The notes below the pieces were generated by a model that ran no database searches, was not told where the DNA came from, and worked only from the letters and a program-made list of their open reading frames with translations. Positions 27,519 to 36,900 of a DNA stretch of 64,000 nucleotides are shown here, piece after piece. The position numbers and the translations under genes are program-made. Each line of letters begins with the position of its first letter. Position 1 is the first letter of the stretch. Origin of the DNA: Fibrobacterota bacterium (lineage in GTDB: Bacteria; Fibrobacterota; Fibrobacteria; UBA5070). The DNA lies in assembly GCA_016715065.1 (NCBI GenBank), contig JADKBN010000031.1:496001-560000 (forward strand), written 5' to 3'.

Positions 27519-30500
27519 TGGCCCAAACGTTGCGGTGGAAGAACACGCGGATCTGGTTGTCCGCAAGGACCTCCACGCCGAAGCGGCACTGGAAGCTCCA
27601 GGGGGTGGCGAGGTCGTAGGCCTTGCTCAGCTTGCTGGACTGCGACAGGAACCGGACCACCACCCAGGAATCGGCGAAGTAGGGCGCGCCTCCCTGCACG
27701 ATGCGCTTGCAGAAGGCGCTCCAGCGTTGGAGTTCGGATTTGTTCACCTGCACGTGCCACAGGCGGTCGTCCTGGTTCCCGATGGATTGCAAAGCGGGCT
27801 TTGGGGTGAGGAGCAGGTTGAACCACTCGCGCGCGGACACCTTGAGGATCAGGTGGCATCCGGACATGGAAAGCCCCGGGGGGAAAAGTCCGTGGGGAAC
27901 CACCTGGTGGAACAGAAGTTCCGAGAATCCCCGTCCGTTGGCCACGAAGCCCTCTCCCACCCATGCTCCGAAGATCTCGGTGGCGAAGGCGGTCCTTCCC
28001 GGCGCGCATTCCGAGCCGGCGTGGATCAGGTAGGCCCCTGATCGGCTGTCGTCGTATGTCTGGGAGGGATCGTGCTTCCACAGCGGATCGCTTTCGGAAT
28101 CCTTCAGGACCTCGACCACCACGGGCTTGGGTTTTGGCTTGACAAATTTCGGTAATTTGGAGACCACGCCGTCGACGTAGCCGCCCAACACCTTCTTGAA
28201 GGTGGTCCGCGCCTCCATCCTCTTCATGGCCCCCACGGTGCTTTCCAGGTAGTCCAGGGAGACTCCGATGCGGGGGCGGGCCTTGGCGGACTTGGAGAGC
28301 ATGCTATCCAGCGAGACCACCACGCATTCCTTGTCGAATCGGATGCGGGTCCAGGAAGGAGCTTGGCTTCCCCATCCCTTCAGGACGCCACCCTCGTTGC
28401 GCCGTGGAATGGGCCCTGCGGAATCGGACACGATCATCAGGCATTCGTCGCGAAGGGCGGTGGTGTATTTGCGGAAATCCTCCAGGTGCCAACCCGTGAC
28501 CTCGATCTGCTGGGGGACCACGCCGCCCTGGAGATTGGCGGGGGTGTAGAAGGCGGCCCGGTGGGCGTGTCCCGAGATGGTCGCGGCGATTCCCAGCTTG
28601 GCTCCCATACCGATCCAGTGGAACACCTCCTTGCGGTTGAGGTGGAAGGTGCCGTAGTTGGCTTCGTTGGGACGGTCGGAACTGAGAGCGTTCCGCAAAC
28701 CGGTCAGGATCTGACCGGTTTGCCCCAGCACCCCCTTGACGTCGGCCGAGGGGAATTTCTGGCGGTTCTTGCCCTGCTCGTCCTCGTGGATGGCGATGTG
28801 CGGATCGTAGCAGGCGAAGGTGAAGTGCGACCCCACCACGAGGCGTCGCGGCCCCTTGGTGAGGATGGCCGATTGCAGGAGGGCCAAGTCCTTGTCGCCG
28901 ATCATCTGCGGGGCGTGGGGAAGATGCCCGATCTGCAGGCTGGACTTGGCGTCCTGGGCGTTGAGGAACATCGCCTCGTCGTCGGCCCACTGGAACAGCA
29001 CCAGGCGCTGGCGGGTCCCGGTATCCAAGGACCACGTGCGGAAAGGGTTGAACAAAAGGTTGAACAGCTGGATCACCAAGTCGCTGAAATCGGTGGCCTT
29101 GACGAAATTCGGATACGAATCCCCAAAGGCGAGCGTCGCCTCGCGGATGGTGAGATTGGAATCGCACGGGATGCCTTCGTTGAGCTTCTTCACCTCGGCC
29201 GAGGCCGGATCGCCGTCGAAGGACGCGCGCGGGGAAATCCCGAAAGGCTCGCGGTATCCGTCGTGGTTGCCGTTGGCCAGGAAGATGGGTTTGTTCCCCC
29301 GGGTCACGAAATTGCTGACCATGTGGAACAGTCCCAGATAGGAAGTCCCGTACTGGTAGTTGGGTTCCAGGGACTTGGCCACGTTGCGGAATTGCGAGAA
29401 GTGGGGGATGGCCATGGTCTTCCAGATCGCCTTGGCCTTGTCCGGGTCGGGAAGGTCCTTCTGGGATCTCAGGTAGCTGCGGTCGGTGGGATAATTGTCG
29501 CGGTGGAAGTCGATGAGGTCTCCCAGAAGAAGGACCCCGTCGGTCTCGGCATCGGTCCGCATGGTGTCGAAGTGCCCGGAAAGGACCTTCACCGTCTCGG
29601 AGATCATGGAGCCCACCTTGGGGAAAAGGCTGTCCAGGGATTTCCAAAGGGCGACGTCGGTGGTCTTGGGCATGGGCATGTTGCGGATGGGCGAATGCTT
29701 GAGCACCTGGAACTTGGTGACCAGGTGCAGGTCGGAGATCACCCCGAGATTCAACGCTTCCGGGGCGCCGTCCTTGGGGCGCTTGCGGTAGACCGGATGA
29801 TAGTCGGTGACCAAGGTGTTGTGGTCCACCGATAGGCCCTGTGGGTTCAGGCAGGCCAGGGAAAGGGACGAGGGATCCCCGGAACGCAGATCCTCCACCA
29901 AGCGCTTCCCCAGGAAGATGGGATCGTCCCCGTCGACGGTTTCCGTCAAGCATTTCAGGAGGACCTGCTCTTGGGATTCCTGGCGCACGCCTCCTTCGAT
30001 CCCGGATTTTTCCAGATACTGCCGACTGACGTCGCCGAAATCCGCCCAGTGGAGGAAAAACCGGGTGGACTGGACCACCCCAACGAGCGACTCGTCCAAC
30101 TTCCCGAGTTCGATGCTGGCCAGGAAGAGTTTCTGGAAGGGCTTGCGTCCTTCCACCTCCGCCTCTTGGATCCGCTTGAGGGATTTTTCCTGCAGGTAGG
30201 CGCGAAAGCCCAGGTCGGGGATTTCGATGAGGCCGCTGGGGTCCTCGATGGTGCGAAGGGTGATGCCGGTGTCGTCGGGGCAGAGTTTCTGGGGGAGGGG
30301 GATTCCCAGGCACCCCTTGCGCTTGAGGCTCACCAGCTGTGCGAAGTCACCGAACACCTTCAGGCGCCGGTTGAGTTCCTTGGGGCGAAGGTCCGGCGTC
30401 GACAGAACCAAGAGGTGGAGCGTCTCGGTCGGAGAAACGAACCCAGGCGCTCCCAGGGCGGGGTAGAGCACAAAGCCGGGGATGCCGATCCCGAATTGTT

Positions 30501-30558
30501 CGGTGGCGTTGCTCGCCACATGACGAGTGGCTTTGGATGGCGGTTTGCTGGCGCTCAT
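27490..30558 (-). CDS. Large calcineurin-like metallophosphoesterase
   Basis: A 1,022-residue protein without a signal peptide. The ATG at 30558 has GGAG about 10 nt upstream. The central third has all metallophosphoesterase motifs in order: D-x-H in ISDLHL (Asp276, His278), GDLID (Asp347), GNHD (Asn431-His432), GSH (His578) and GHAH (His664, His666). A dinuclear metal site and phosphoester hydrolysis are therefore very likely. The 265-residue N-terminal and 330-residue C-terminal parts are not recognised. The protein is much larger than housekeeping family members. It diverges from the DUF2169/PAAR operon and overlaps a lipoprotein gene. A nuclease or phosphodiesterase effector with an adjacent lipoprotein is possible but unproven. 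Confidence 0.85.
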   Translation of the reverse strand: MSASKPPSKATRHVASNATEQFGIGIPGFVLYPALGAPGFVSPTETLHLLVLSTPDLRPKELNRRLKVFGDFAQLVSLKRKGCLGIPLPQKLCPDDTGITLRTIEDPSGLIEIPDLGFRAYLQEKSLKRIQEAEVEGRKPFQKLFLASIELGKLDESLVGVVQSTRFFLHWADFGDVSRQYLEKSGIEGGVRQESQEQVLLKCLTETVDGDDPIFLGKRLVEDLRSGDPSSLSLACLNPQGLSVDHNTLVTDYHPVYRKRPKDGAPEALNLGVISDLHLVTKFQVLKHSPIRNMPMPKTTDVALWKSLDSLFPKVGSMISETVKVLSGHFDTMRTDAETDGVLLLGDLIDFHRDNYPTDRSYLRSQKDLPDPDKAKAIWKTMAIPHFSQFRNVAKSLEPNYQYGTSYLGLFHMVSNFVTRGNKPIFLANGNHDGYREPFGISPRASFDGDPASAEVKKLNEGIPCDSNLTIREATLAFGDSYPNFVKATDFSDLVIQLFNLLFNPFRTWSLDTGTRQRLVLFQWADDEAMFLNAQDAKSSLQIGHLPHAPQMIGDKDLALLQSAILTKGPRRLVVGSHFTFACYDPHIAIHEDEQGKNRQKFPSADVKGVLGQTGQILTGLRNALSSDRPNEANYGTFHLNRKEVFHWIGMGAKLGIAATISGHAHRAAFYTPANLQGGVVPQQIEVTGWHLEDFRKYTTALRDECLMIVSDSAGPIPRRNEGGVLKGWGSQAPSWTRIRFDKECVVVSLDSMLSKSAKARPRIGVSLDYLESTVGAMKRMEARTTFKKVLGGYVDGVVSKLPKFVKPKPKPVVVEVLKDSESDPLWKHDPSQTYDDSRSGAYLIHAGSECAPGRTAFATEIFGAWVGEGFVANGRGFSELLFHQVVPHGLFPPGLSMSGCHLILKVSAREWFNLLLTPKPALQSIGNQDDRLWHVQVNKSELQRWSAFCKRIVQGGAPYFADSWVVVRFLSQSSKLSKAYDLATPWSFQCRFGVEVLADNQIRVFFHRNVWANERPDFSKY

Positions 30559-30780
30559 CTAAGAAATGCTCCGGGATAGGAAACAAAAGGCACGTGACTT
30601 GGTCGCACCTGTGGGTGAGACTGAGTCTATGTGTGATCGGAACTCAAGAGATACAAAAGCCGCAACACGTTACGACAACACGATCAATGGAAAATCAACT
30701 CCGTCAAAAGGAGAGGGGCTCGTGGCTGGAATCGAATGGAGAAAGGGTGGTTAGATCTATCGATTGCTAACCTTTCGGGC

Positions 30781-31872
30781 ATGTGGTCGCCCCGACTTTC
30801 TCCAGGTTTCGCGCCGGATGGCACTCCCATTTTGTCGGTTCTGGCCAAACGCACGTATTTGTTCGGGCCTGGAGGCATTGCCAAGCCGGATGACGCCAAC
30901 GCGATCCCGTTTTTCGAGGCGGATCAGTTCCACGGCAAAGGCAATCCGGAAGCGGATGCCCCCAAGCAGGAAATGGAGCTTGTCGACTGGAAACCCTTGG
31001 TGGACGTGGTGTTGCATGGCTTGGCCCATGCGCCCACCGGGAAACTCGGGCAGCACTTCGATGTGGTGGTGGAGGTGGCCGGGGTGCGCGGCGCCGTGAG
31101 GGTGTTTGGAAACCGCAAAGTGGACTTCTCGCGAGGCTCGGTTCGATTCACGGATCCGGAGCCTTTCCCTTCCATGCCCATCCACTGGGGCTTGGCCTAT
31201 GGTGGGGTGGACCGCTGGACGCATCCGGAAGTGCCCATGGCCTTTCCGCCCAATCCCATCGGCAAAGGCTTCGCGGTGGATCCGCCGCCCCATGTGCTCC
31301 ACGGCATGGAACTTCCCAATCTGGAGAACACCCAGAAATTCCTGACGCCCGAGACATTTCTTGTCAAGAAGTTCGATCGCTGGAACGGTTGCCCGCAACC
31401 CGCCGCCCTGGGCTGGACGCCTCGTCGGGGCTATCCCCGCATCGCCATGGCCACGAGTCCGCCGTTGCACAGCCCCGAGGCGGATAAATTCCGTGCGCGC
31501 ATTTCCCAGAACATGCCGTTGGCCTTGTTGGATGTTCCCGCGCCCCTTCCCACCCATGCCCGCAACCACCTGCAGAACAACGGCGCGCCGTCGTTTCTGC
31601 GGCTGCGCAGTTTGCAGGGGAACGAGCCCGTCGCGATGGGCTACATGGATCCCCAACATCCGCGCTTCGAGTTCACCCTGCCGGACGACCCTCCTCGAGG
31701 CTTCTTGGACCTGGGCGAGGGCATGGTGGAGCTCCCCATGAGTCTGGCCACCGTGGAGATCTACAAACCCACCAACCAGGTGACCTTGGTATGGCGAGGG
31801 AGCTCGCGCTATCCGGGGGCACAGTGGCTCGCCGAGAACCCCCACCTGCAATTCACCGTAGAATCCGCCTGA
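30781..31872 (+). CDS. DUF2169 family protein (putative effector adaptor) 1
   Basis: A 363-residue cytoplasmic protein, one of three DUF2169 paralogues here. Shared features are the opening P-G-x-x-D-G-T-P-I-L-S-V-L-x-K, the core VRVFGNRK, the P-E-P-F segment, LPNLENTQKFLTPETFLVKKFDRW and a C-terminal VTLVWRGSSRY. The ATG at 30781 is chosen by alignment with the paralogues at 41398 and 43578; an in-frame ATG at 30736 would add 15 residues. In Agrobacterium tumefaciens a DUF2169 protein is needed to load the effector Tde2 on the type VI spike, so an adaptor role is reasonable. It lies 16 bp before a PAAR gene, as expected for adaptor plus spike tip. Confidence 0.82.
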   Translation: MWSPRLSPGFAPDGTPILSVLAKRTYLFGPGGIAKPDDANAIPFFEADQFHGKGNPEADAPKQEMELVDWKPLVDVVLHGLAHAPTGKLGQHFDVVVEVAGVRGAVRVFGNRKVDFSRGSVRFTDPEPFPSMPIHWGLAYGGVDRWTHPEVPMAFPPNPIGKGFAVDPPPHVLHGMELPNLENTQKFLTPETFLVKKFDRWNGCPQPAALGWTPRRGYPRIAMATSPPLHSPEADKFRARISQNMPLALLDVPAPLPTHARNHLQNNGAPSFLRLRSLQGNEPVAMGYMDPQHPRFEFTLPDDPPRGFLDLGEGMVELPMSLATVEIYKPTNQVTLVWRGSSRYPGAQWLAENPHLQFTVESA

Positions 31873-31888
31873 GAGAGGAGACCTCCCC

Positions 31889-32851
31889 ATGCCCGGCAAA
31901 CCCGCCGCACGACTGACCGACCCCACCGCCCACGGTGGTTTGATTTCCGGTCCCGGAGTCCCCACGGTGTTGATCGGCAAGATGCCAGCCGCCACCATGG
32001 GCGACATGCACGTGTGCCCCATGATGACCCCGGGAACCCCACCCATCCCGCATGTGGGCGGACCCATCACCCTGGGAAGTACCGGGGTGTTGATCGGCAA
32101 AAAACCCGCGGCGCGCATGGGCGACATGGCGGTTTGCGTGGGGCCTCCCTCCAGCGTGATCATGGGGTGCCCCACGGTCTTGATCGGCGAAGTGGGAAGC
32201 GGATCGCAAGCGGGCAGCGCGGGTTCGGCGGCGGCGGCGGCGTCAGCTTCTGTCAAAGGGCCAAAAGAGGTGAATACGGTGCCTCCGCCCAAGCATGAAG
32301 CGAAGACGTCGGAAAGCCACGAGGTGAAAGTGGCCTTCCAGGACGCGTCGGGGCGACCGTTGGCGGGGGTGTGGTTCGCGCTCAAGGATCCGGACGGACA
32401 GAAATCGACGTGCTGTTCGTCCATGGAGGGAACCTTCCAGAAAGGAGGGTTTTCCAAGAAGGGATCCTTCGAGGTGGAGATCTGCGCGCTGAAGGAACCC
32501 AAGTTCGCGAAGTCCTCCATCAAGCCCGGCGAAAAGGTGAAGATGCAGGTGAAGGCGGAAGGCCTGGAAGACGGGGTGCGCGTGGACTTCCGGGTGGAAG
32601 CGGTGGGATTGGACGAGAAGGAATACACCCACGGAGTGTATGTCGCCAACCTCAAGGGGGGAGCGGCCGAGGTGGAATGGAGCTACCGCGACGCGGAGCT
32701 GACCACCTACGGAGAGGAAGGCGCCGCGGGCATCGCGGGGTTCCGGTTCGTGGTGGCGGCAGGATTTGTCGTGGCGGTTTCGCCGGTGGCCAAGCGGGAG
32801 CCGGTGGAGGACAAGCCGATCGTCACCCGCGCTCCGTTGGTATCGATGTGA
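31889..32851 (+). CDS. PAAR-repeat spike-tip protein with C-terminal beta domain 1
   Basis: A 320-residue protein whose first 105 residues are a full PAAR domain: KPAARLTDPTAHGG, PGVPTVLIGKMPAATMGD with HVCP, GGPI...GSTGVLIGKKPAARMGD with AVC, and a closing GCPTVLIGE. These His and Cys residues bind the tip zinc in PAAR proteins. An Ala/Ser-rich linker leads to an unrecognised beta-rich domain (about residues 145-320) that begins with a carboxypeptidase-regulatory-like strand pattern (LAGVWFALKDPDGQK). PAAR proteins cap VgrG trimers and carry cargo. The start has AGGAG 8 nt upstream. The next gene follows at once. Confidence 0.9.
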   Translation: MPGKPAARLTDPTAHGGLISGPGVPTVLIGKMPAATMGDMHVCPMMTPGTPPIPHVGGPITLGSTGVLIGKKPAARMGDMAVCVGPPSSVIMGCPTVLIGEVGSGSQAGSAGSAAAAASASVKGPKEVNTVPPPKHEAKTSESHEVKVAFQDASGRPLAGVWFALKDPDGQKSTCCSSMEGTFQKGGFSKKGSFEVEICALKEPKFAKSSIKPGEKVKMQVKAEGLEDGVRVDFRVEAVGLDEKEYTHGVYVANLKGGAAEVEWSYRDAELTTYGEEGAAGIAGFRFVVAAGFVVAVSPVAKREPVEDKPIVTRAPLVSM

Positions 32852-32868
32852 AGGTGGGATTGTTCCGG

Positions 32869-33846
32869 ATGCGAAGGCGCTGGTCGCTGGTCCTTGGATT
32901 GGTCGCATGCGCGTGGTCGGCAGGCGCGGATCCGGAGCTTTTGACCCCACTGGCCCCGCGAGTGGATCTGGGGACCGATCTGGGGCAACGCACCCTGTTG
33001 GTGTGCGCGGAGGGTGGACAAAAATCGGAGCTGGCGGAAAAGCCGCTGGCGTATGCGTACGACAACCCCTCGGAGCCCAACGAGCAGTACATCAATCCGT
33101 CGGGGATCACCAACGAACTTAAGTATCGCCAACCGGGGTTCGGGGTGGATGGGCTGAAGAGCGATCGCTGGTACGGGATCTCCGCTCTGTACAACCATCC
33201 GTCCAACCAGGATCCGGACAACCGCAAGCGACTGAAGCGCGCGGCGAAAACCTTGGGCTGCGTCTTGAAGACCACGGGCGCCAAGGTGGCCAGCGGCGAC
33301 CTGGTACGTTACCGACGTCTGATCGATTCGGCCAGCCGGATTGGGTTGTACAACTTGCTGGATGGCCCGGACCGCTATTGGCCTGGACTGTACGCCGAAT
33401 CCACCGACGAAGGGTACTACCGGGCGCGCCTGCGGGTGTTCGACACCCTGGAGAAGCGCTGGGGCGCCCCGGAAACACTGGGCACGGAGTTGGAGCCCTT
33501 GGACGACTACGCCTTCTACCCGATTGGTCGTGGCCTGCAGCTGCTCTACATGATCCGGATCGAAATTGTCCGCAAGCCCGGCTACAAAACGGTGCGCCGC
33601 CACATCTCGCACGTGCGCACCTTCCGTCCCGCCACGGGGGAGTTCCGCACGGCTTTGAGCACGCAGTGGACCCTAGGGATGCACCTGTTCGATCTGGACG
33701 GGGATGGGTTCTACGACTACGGGGCGGTATCAAGTAGAGATCGCATCCGAAAAGGATTCCAGCCGGACTATTTCGGTTTGGTTTGGCGTGATTCCTTGCA
33801 AGGTTATTTCGACATCGAACCGCCATCCCGCTCGGAGGACGAATGA
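32869..33846 (+). CDS. Exported hypothetical protein with EF-hand-like loop
   Basis: A 325-residue protein of unknown family. The ATG at 32869 gives a compact signal peptide (MRRRWSLVLGLVACAWSAGA); an in-frame GTG at 32848, overlapping the PAAR stop, would add seven residues. The mature chain is rich in Tyr and Arg and contains FDLDGDGFYDYG near the C-terminus, a calcium-loop-like DxDGDG motif. It sits between the PAAR gene and the dual-peptidase gene in the same operon. Periplasmic location and position directly before a peptidoglycan-hydrolase gene make it a candidate immunity protein, by analogy with Tae/Tai pairs. This is inference from context only. Confidence 0.65.
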   Translation: MRRRWSLVLGLVACAWSAGADPELLTPLAPRVDLGTDLGQRTLLVCAEGGQKSELAEKPLAYAYDNPSEPNEQYINPSGITNELKYRQPGFGVDGLKSDRWYGISALYNHPSNQDPDNRKRLKRAAKTLGCVLKTTGAKVASGDLVRYRRLIDSASRIGLYNLLDGPDRYWPGLYAESTDEGYYRARLRVFDTLEKRWGAPETLGTELEPLDDYAFYPIGRGLQLLYMIRIEIVRKPGYKTVRRHISHVRTFRPATGEFRTALSTQWTLGMHLFDLDGDGFYDYGAVSSRDRIRKGFQPDYFGLVWRDSLQGYFDIEPPSRSEDE

Positions 33847-33905
33847 AAATGTTCGGAGCGAGCCATCCAAACGCACCTTTGATTGTTCTGGAAACGGAGT
33901 GAATC

Positions 33906-36900
33906 ATGGCTGACAACTTGATCCCTGGGCCCGGAATCCGGCGCTATGGCTCGGCCAAGGAGGTCGAAGCCGTTTACAAAAAGACCTACTTCCGCCAGCT
34001 GAAGGTGCCGGAAAAGACCGCGACCTTCACGGATCCCTCCCTGAAGAATTTCGAGGCCGAATACATCCGCAAGGCATACCTGGTGGGGTGTGGTGAAAAA
34101 CGCGACAGCACCTTCGAACTGGAGCTCCACCGGGGGGTCGTGCCCATCATGGAGCAGATCTTCCGGGAAATCCTGGCGGCGGGATTGGACTACCGCATCA
34201 CCGCTCTGCATGGATATTCGTTCCGGTATGTGAAGGATTCTGTCACCGGTGCTTGGCTGAATCATCCGGACTACGCGGGGCTTTCCCCGACCAAAGATCC
34301 CCACCTCTCCTATGCCCGGCGCGATCGGGAGTTGGGTCGCCTGCATGTGAAGATCGACGGAACGGAAAAAGAACGATTCGATCGGCTCTCCAACCACGCC
34401 TACGGATCTGCGATCGACATCAACGGTCGCAACAACGAATACGACAACGGTGGCAAGTGCGACATCCATCCCGAGATCGTGAAGATCTTCCAGAACCACA
34501 AGTTCTTCTGGGGTGGTTTCTACAACTCGCGCCGGGATTACATGCACTTCGAGTACTCCGATACCGCGCTGGATTCCCCCGACGAGATCCGCAAGACCTT
34601 CTTCTTCCCGATCCAATTGGGAGACGGCAAGAATCCGGCTCTCTACTACGACAACAACGAATCCACCACGCATCTGGAAATCCACACTGAAGAGGATGGC
34701 GCCGCCACCAAGCCGGACTCCGAAAAGGAAGCAGGCGCCCACAAGCAGGATCAGGGTAACGCGCAGAAAACCAAGGTTTCCCGCGAGGTGCGAACCACGG
34801 AATCGCAGAGCACCGAAGGGGGGTTCTTCCCGTTGGCGCTACCGTCCGGGGGGATGTCCTCCCTGCATGGAGGGATCCACTTGGCGTCCCAACGCCACGG
34901 CGACCCCGTGGTGGCCATGGCTCCGGGATACATCGTGGCCGCGCGCATGTCCGTGCTGGGGAACAAATCCACCAACGAAACGGTGGAGCAGCAACTGCGC
35001 AACTGGAACAACTTCGTGTTGGTGCGCCACGACGTGTCGCCAACGGGAAAAGACAAGTACTACCCCCTCTATTCCCTGTATATGCACCTGGCCGCCTTCC
35101 AACCCCCAGCCTTGGGGAACGCCCCCATTCCCCAGAAGATCCAAGGCGACCTGGCCGAAATTCCCTGGCTTCGCTCCCTGTTTTTGGGACGCTTTGGCGT
35201 GCTGATCCGGGTTTCGGATGTGGGAGCTCCACCAGAGGACTCCTTTCCGTTGGGCACCTGCCTGTGGCCGGCCGAACCCCTGAGCGACGCGGCGGGAAAG
35301 GACAAGTTGCAGGTCAAGGCATTGACCTTGGATGGCTCCCAATTGGTGACGGTTTCCGTCAAATCGGAAACGGATGCCGAGGGAAAGGCCATGCGCTGGT
35401 GGGAATGGAAGGCCCCGGAACGCAACTTGGCCGATCTTTGGTCACGATTGCGGGAAGGGAACATGGTCAGTTTCGATCGGCCGTTCATCACCGTTCAGGC
35501 GGGAGACGTACTCGGACGAACGGACAATTTTCCCACAAAGCCCTTTCCTCCCCTCAAAGGAAAAGATGGGACCGCGTACAAGATCATCAACCGCCTGATC
35601 CACTGGGAGGTGTTCTCAACAAAGGAGAATAACACTCTTTCACTTCTTGTATCTCGTATGAAGGATGCCTCGAATGAGGCGGTCACCAAGGAGTTTTTTC
35701 CATCACTCAAATTCACCGACCCCGCCATTCTCTTCGATGGCGATCAGATCCGCAAGGAGTTCCGGGATGCGGATGTTCCGAATCTGAAGACTTCCGCACC
35801 CCAGGGGTTGGACAAGGTTCCGAAGGACTTCGATCCCGGCGATCTCCTGGTCCTGTTCAACGAGGGCACCAAGCAGGGGGCGGCCATCCAGGTGCGCTTC
35901 GAGCTTCGCCATCTGGTCGAGCCGTCCAAATGCGATCCGAAGCTGAACGAGCATGTGTTGCGCCTGAAGTGGACAAAAAAGGTCAACAACACGTCCCAGG
36001 TTGTGGGGCCCATCTACCTGCTGCACATCACGGATACCAAGGCTTCGGTCACCCACGAAGGTGGTACTCCGGTAAACAAACTGCCGCCGGATGTGGTCCT
36101 CACGAGCGAGCACTGGGACCGCAATTTCCCGACGGCCGCGCACATCCCCAAGACGGTGGAATTTTTCCTGGAGGGCCCGCTCAACGCCGAGCAGTTGCAG
36201 ATCGAACGGGTATCGGCTGGGGTGCAGATCGGGTCCCGCGAAAGTCCCGCTCTGACGGCGGATTTTGCCCGCTTCAAGGAGCTCACCTCCAAGCAATGGC
36301 GGAATCTGATCCTGAACAAGGCGAGCGACTGGGTTCCCGCCGCCAACAAGGAATCCCTTGGAGATGGCGTGAAGGAAGCCGTTCCGGGTGGTTCCCTGGC
36401 CTGGTGGACCTACGATGCGGAATATCCCGTCATGGGGTCGACCAAGCATCTGATCGAAGGAGATCTTCCGGCGGATGGCATGGTCCAGAACATGCACCCG
36501 GTCACTCTGAAGTGGATCCTGGAGTTGTTGCACATCGACCGACTCCAGCGGATCTCCGACCAAATCGCCGACAAGCTTGAGAAGGAGGCGGAAGCAAAGA
36601 AAGCAGCGGAGGCAGCCAAAAAACTGACCGGAAAGGGAAAGGCCGAGCCGGAGGTTATGGAAGCTCCGAAGATCGACCCCTCCGAAAAGATCTGGCCCCT
36701 ATTCCGGGATCCACTCGAACGCAAGGCCCAGAAGGGAAACTCTCCCAGTTCCGTTCTCAATCCTGTCGGTGTGGGTTTCTTGGTGCGGGATTCCAAGGTG
36801 ACGCTCGGGGAATCCTTCCTGGTGGTGTTGTCCGACGATCTGTACCGGATCATGGAGCCCGGCCAAGCCGCTCCCGTGGGAAGTGTTCGGCTGGAAAAGC

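Noticed and set aside
28304..30313. A 669-codon frame overlapping the metallophosphoesterase gene on the same strand
   Set aside because: Composition is Arg/Pro/Gly-rich without domains, while the other frame carries the full set of metallophosphoesterase motifs.
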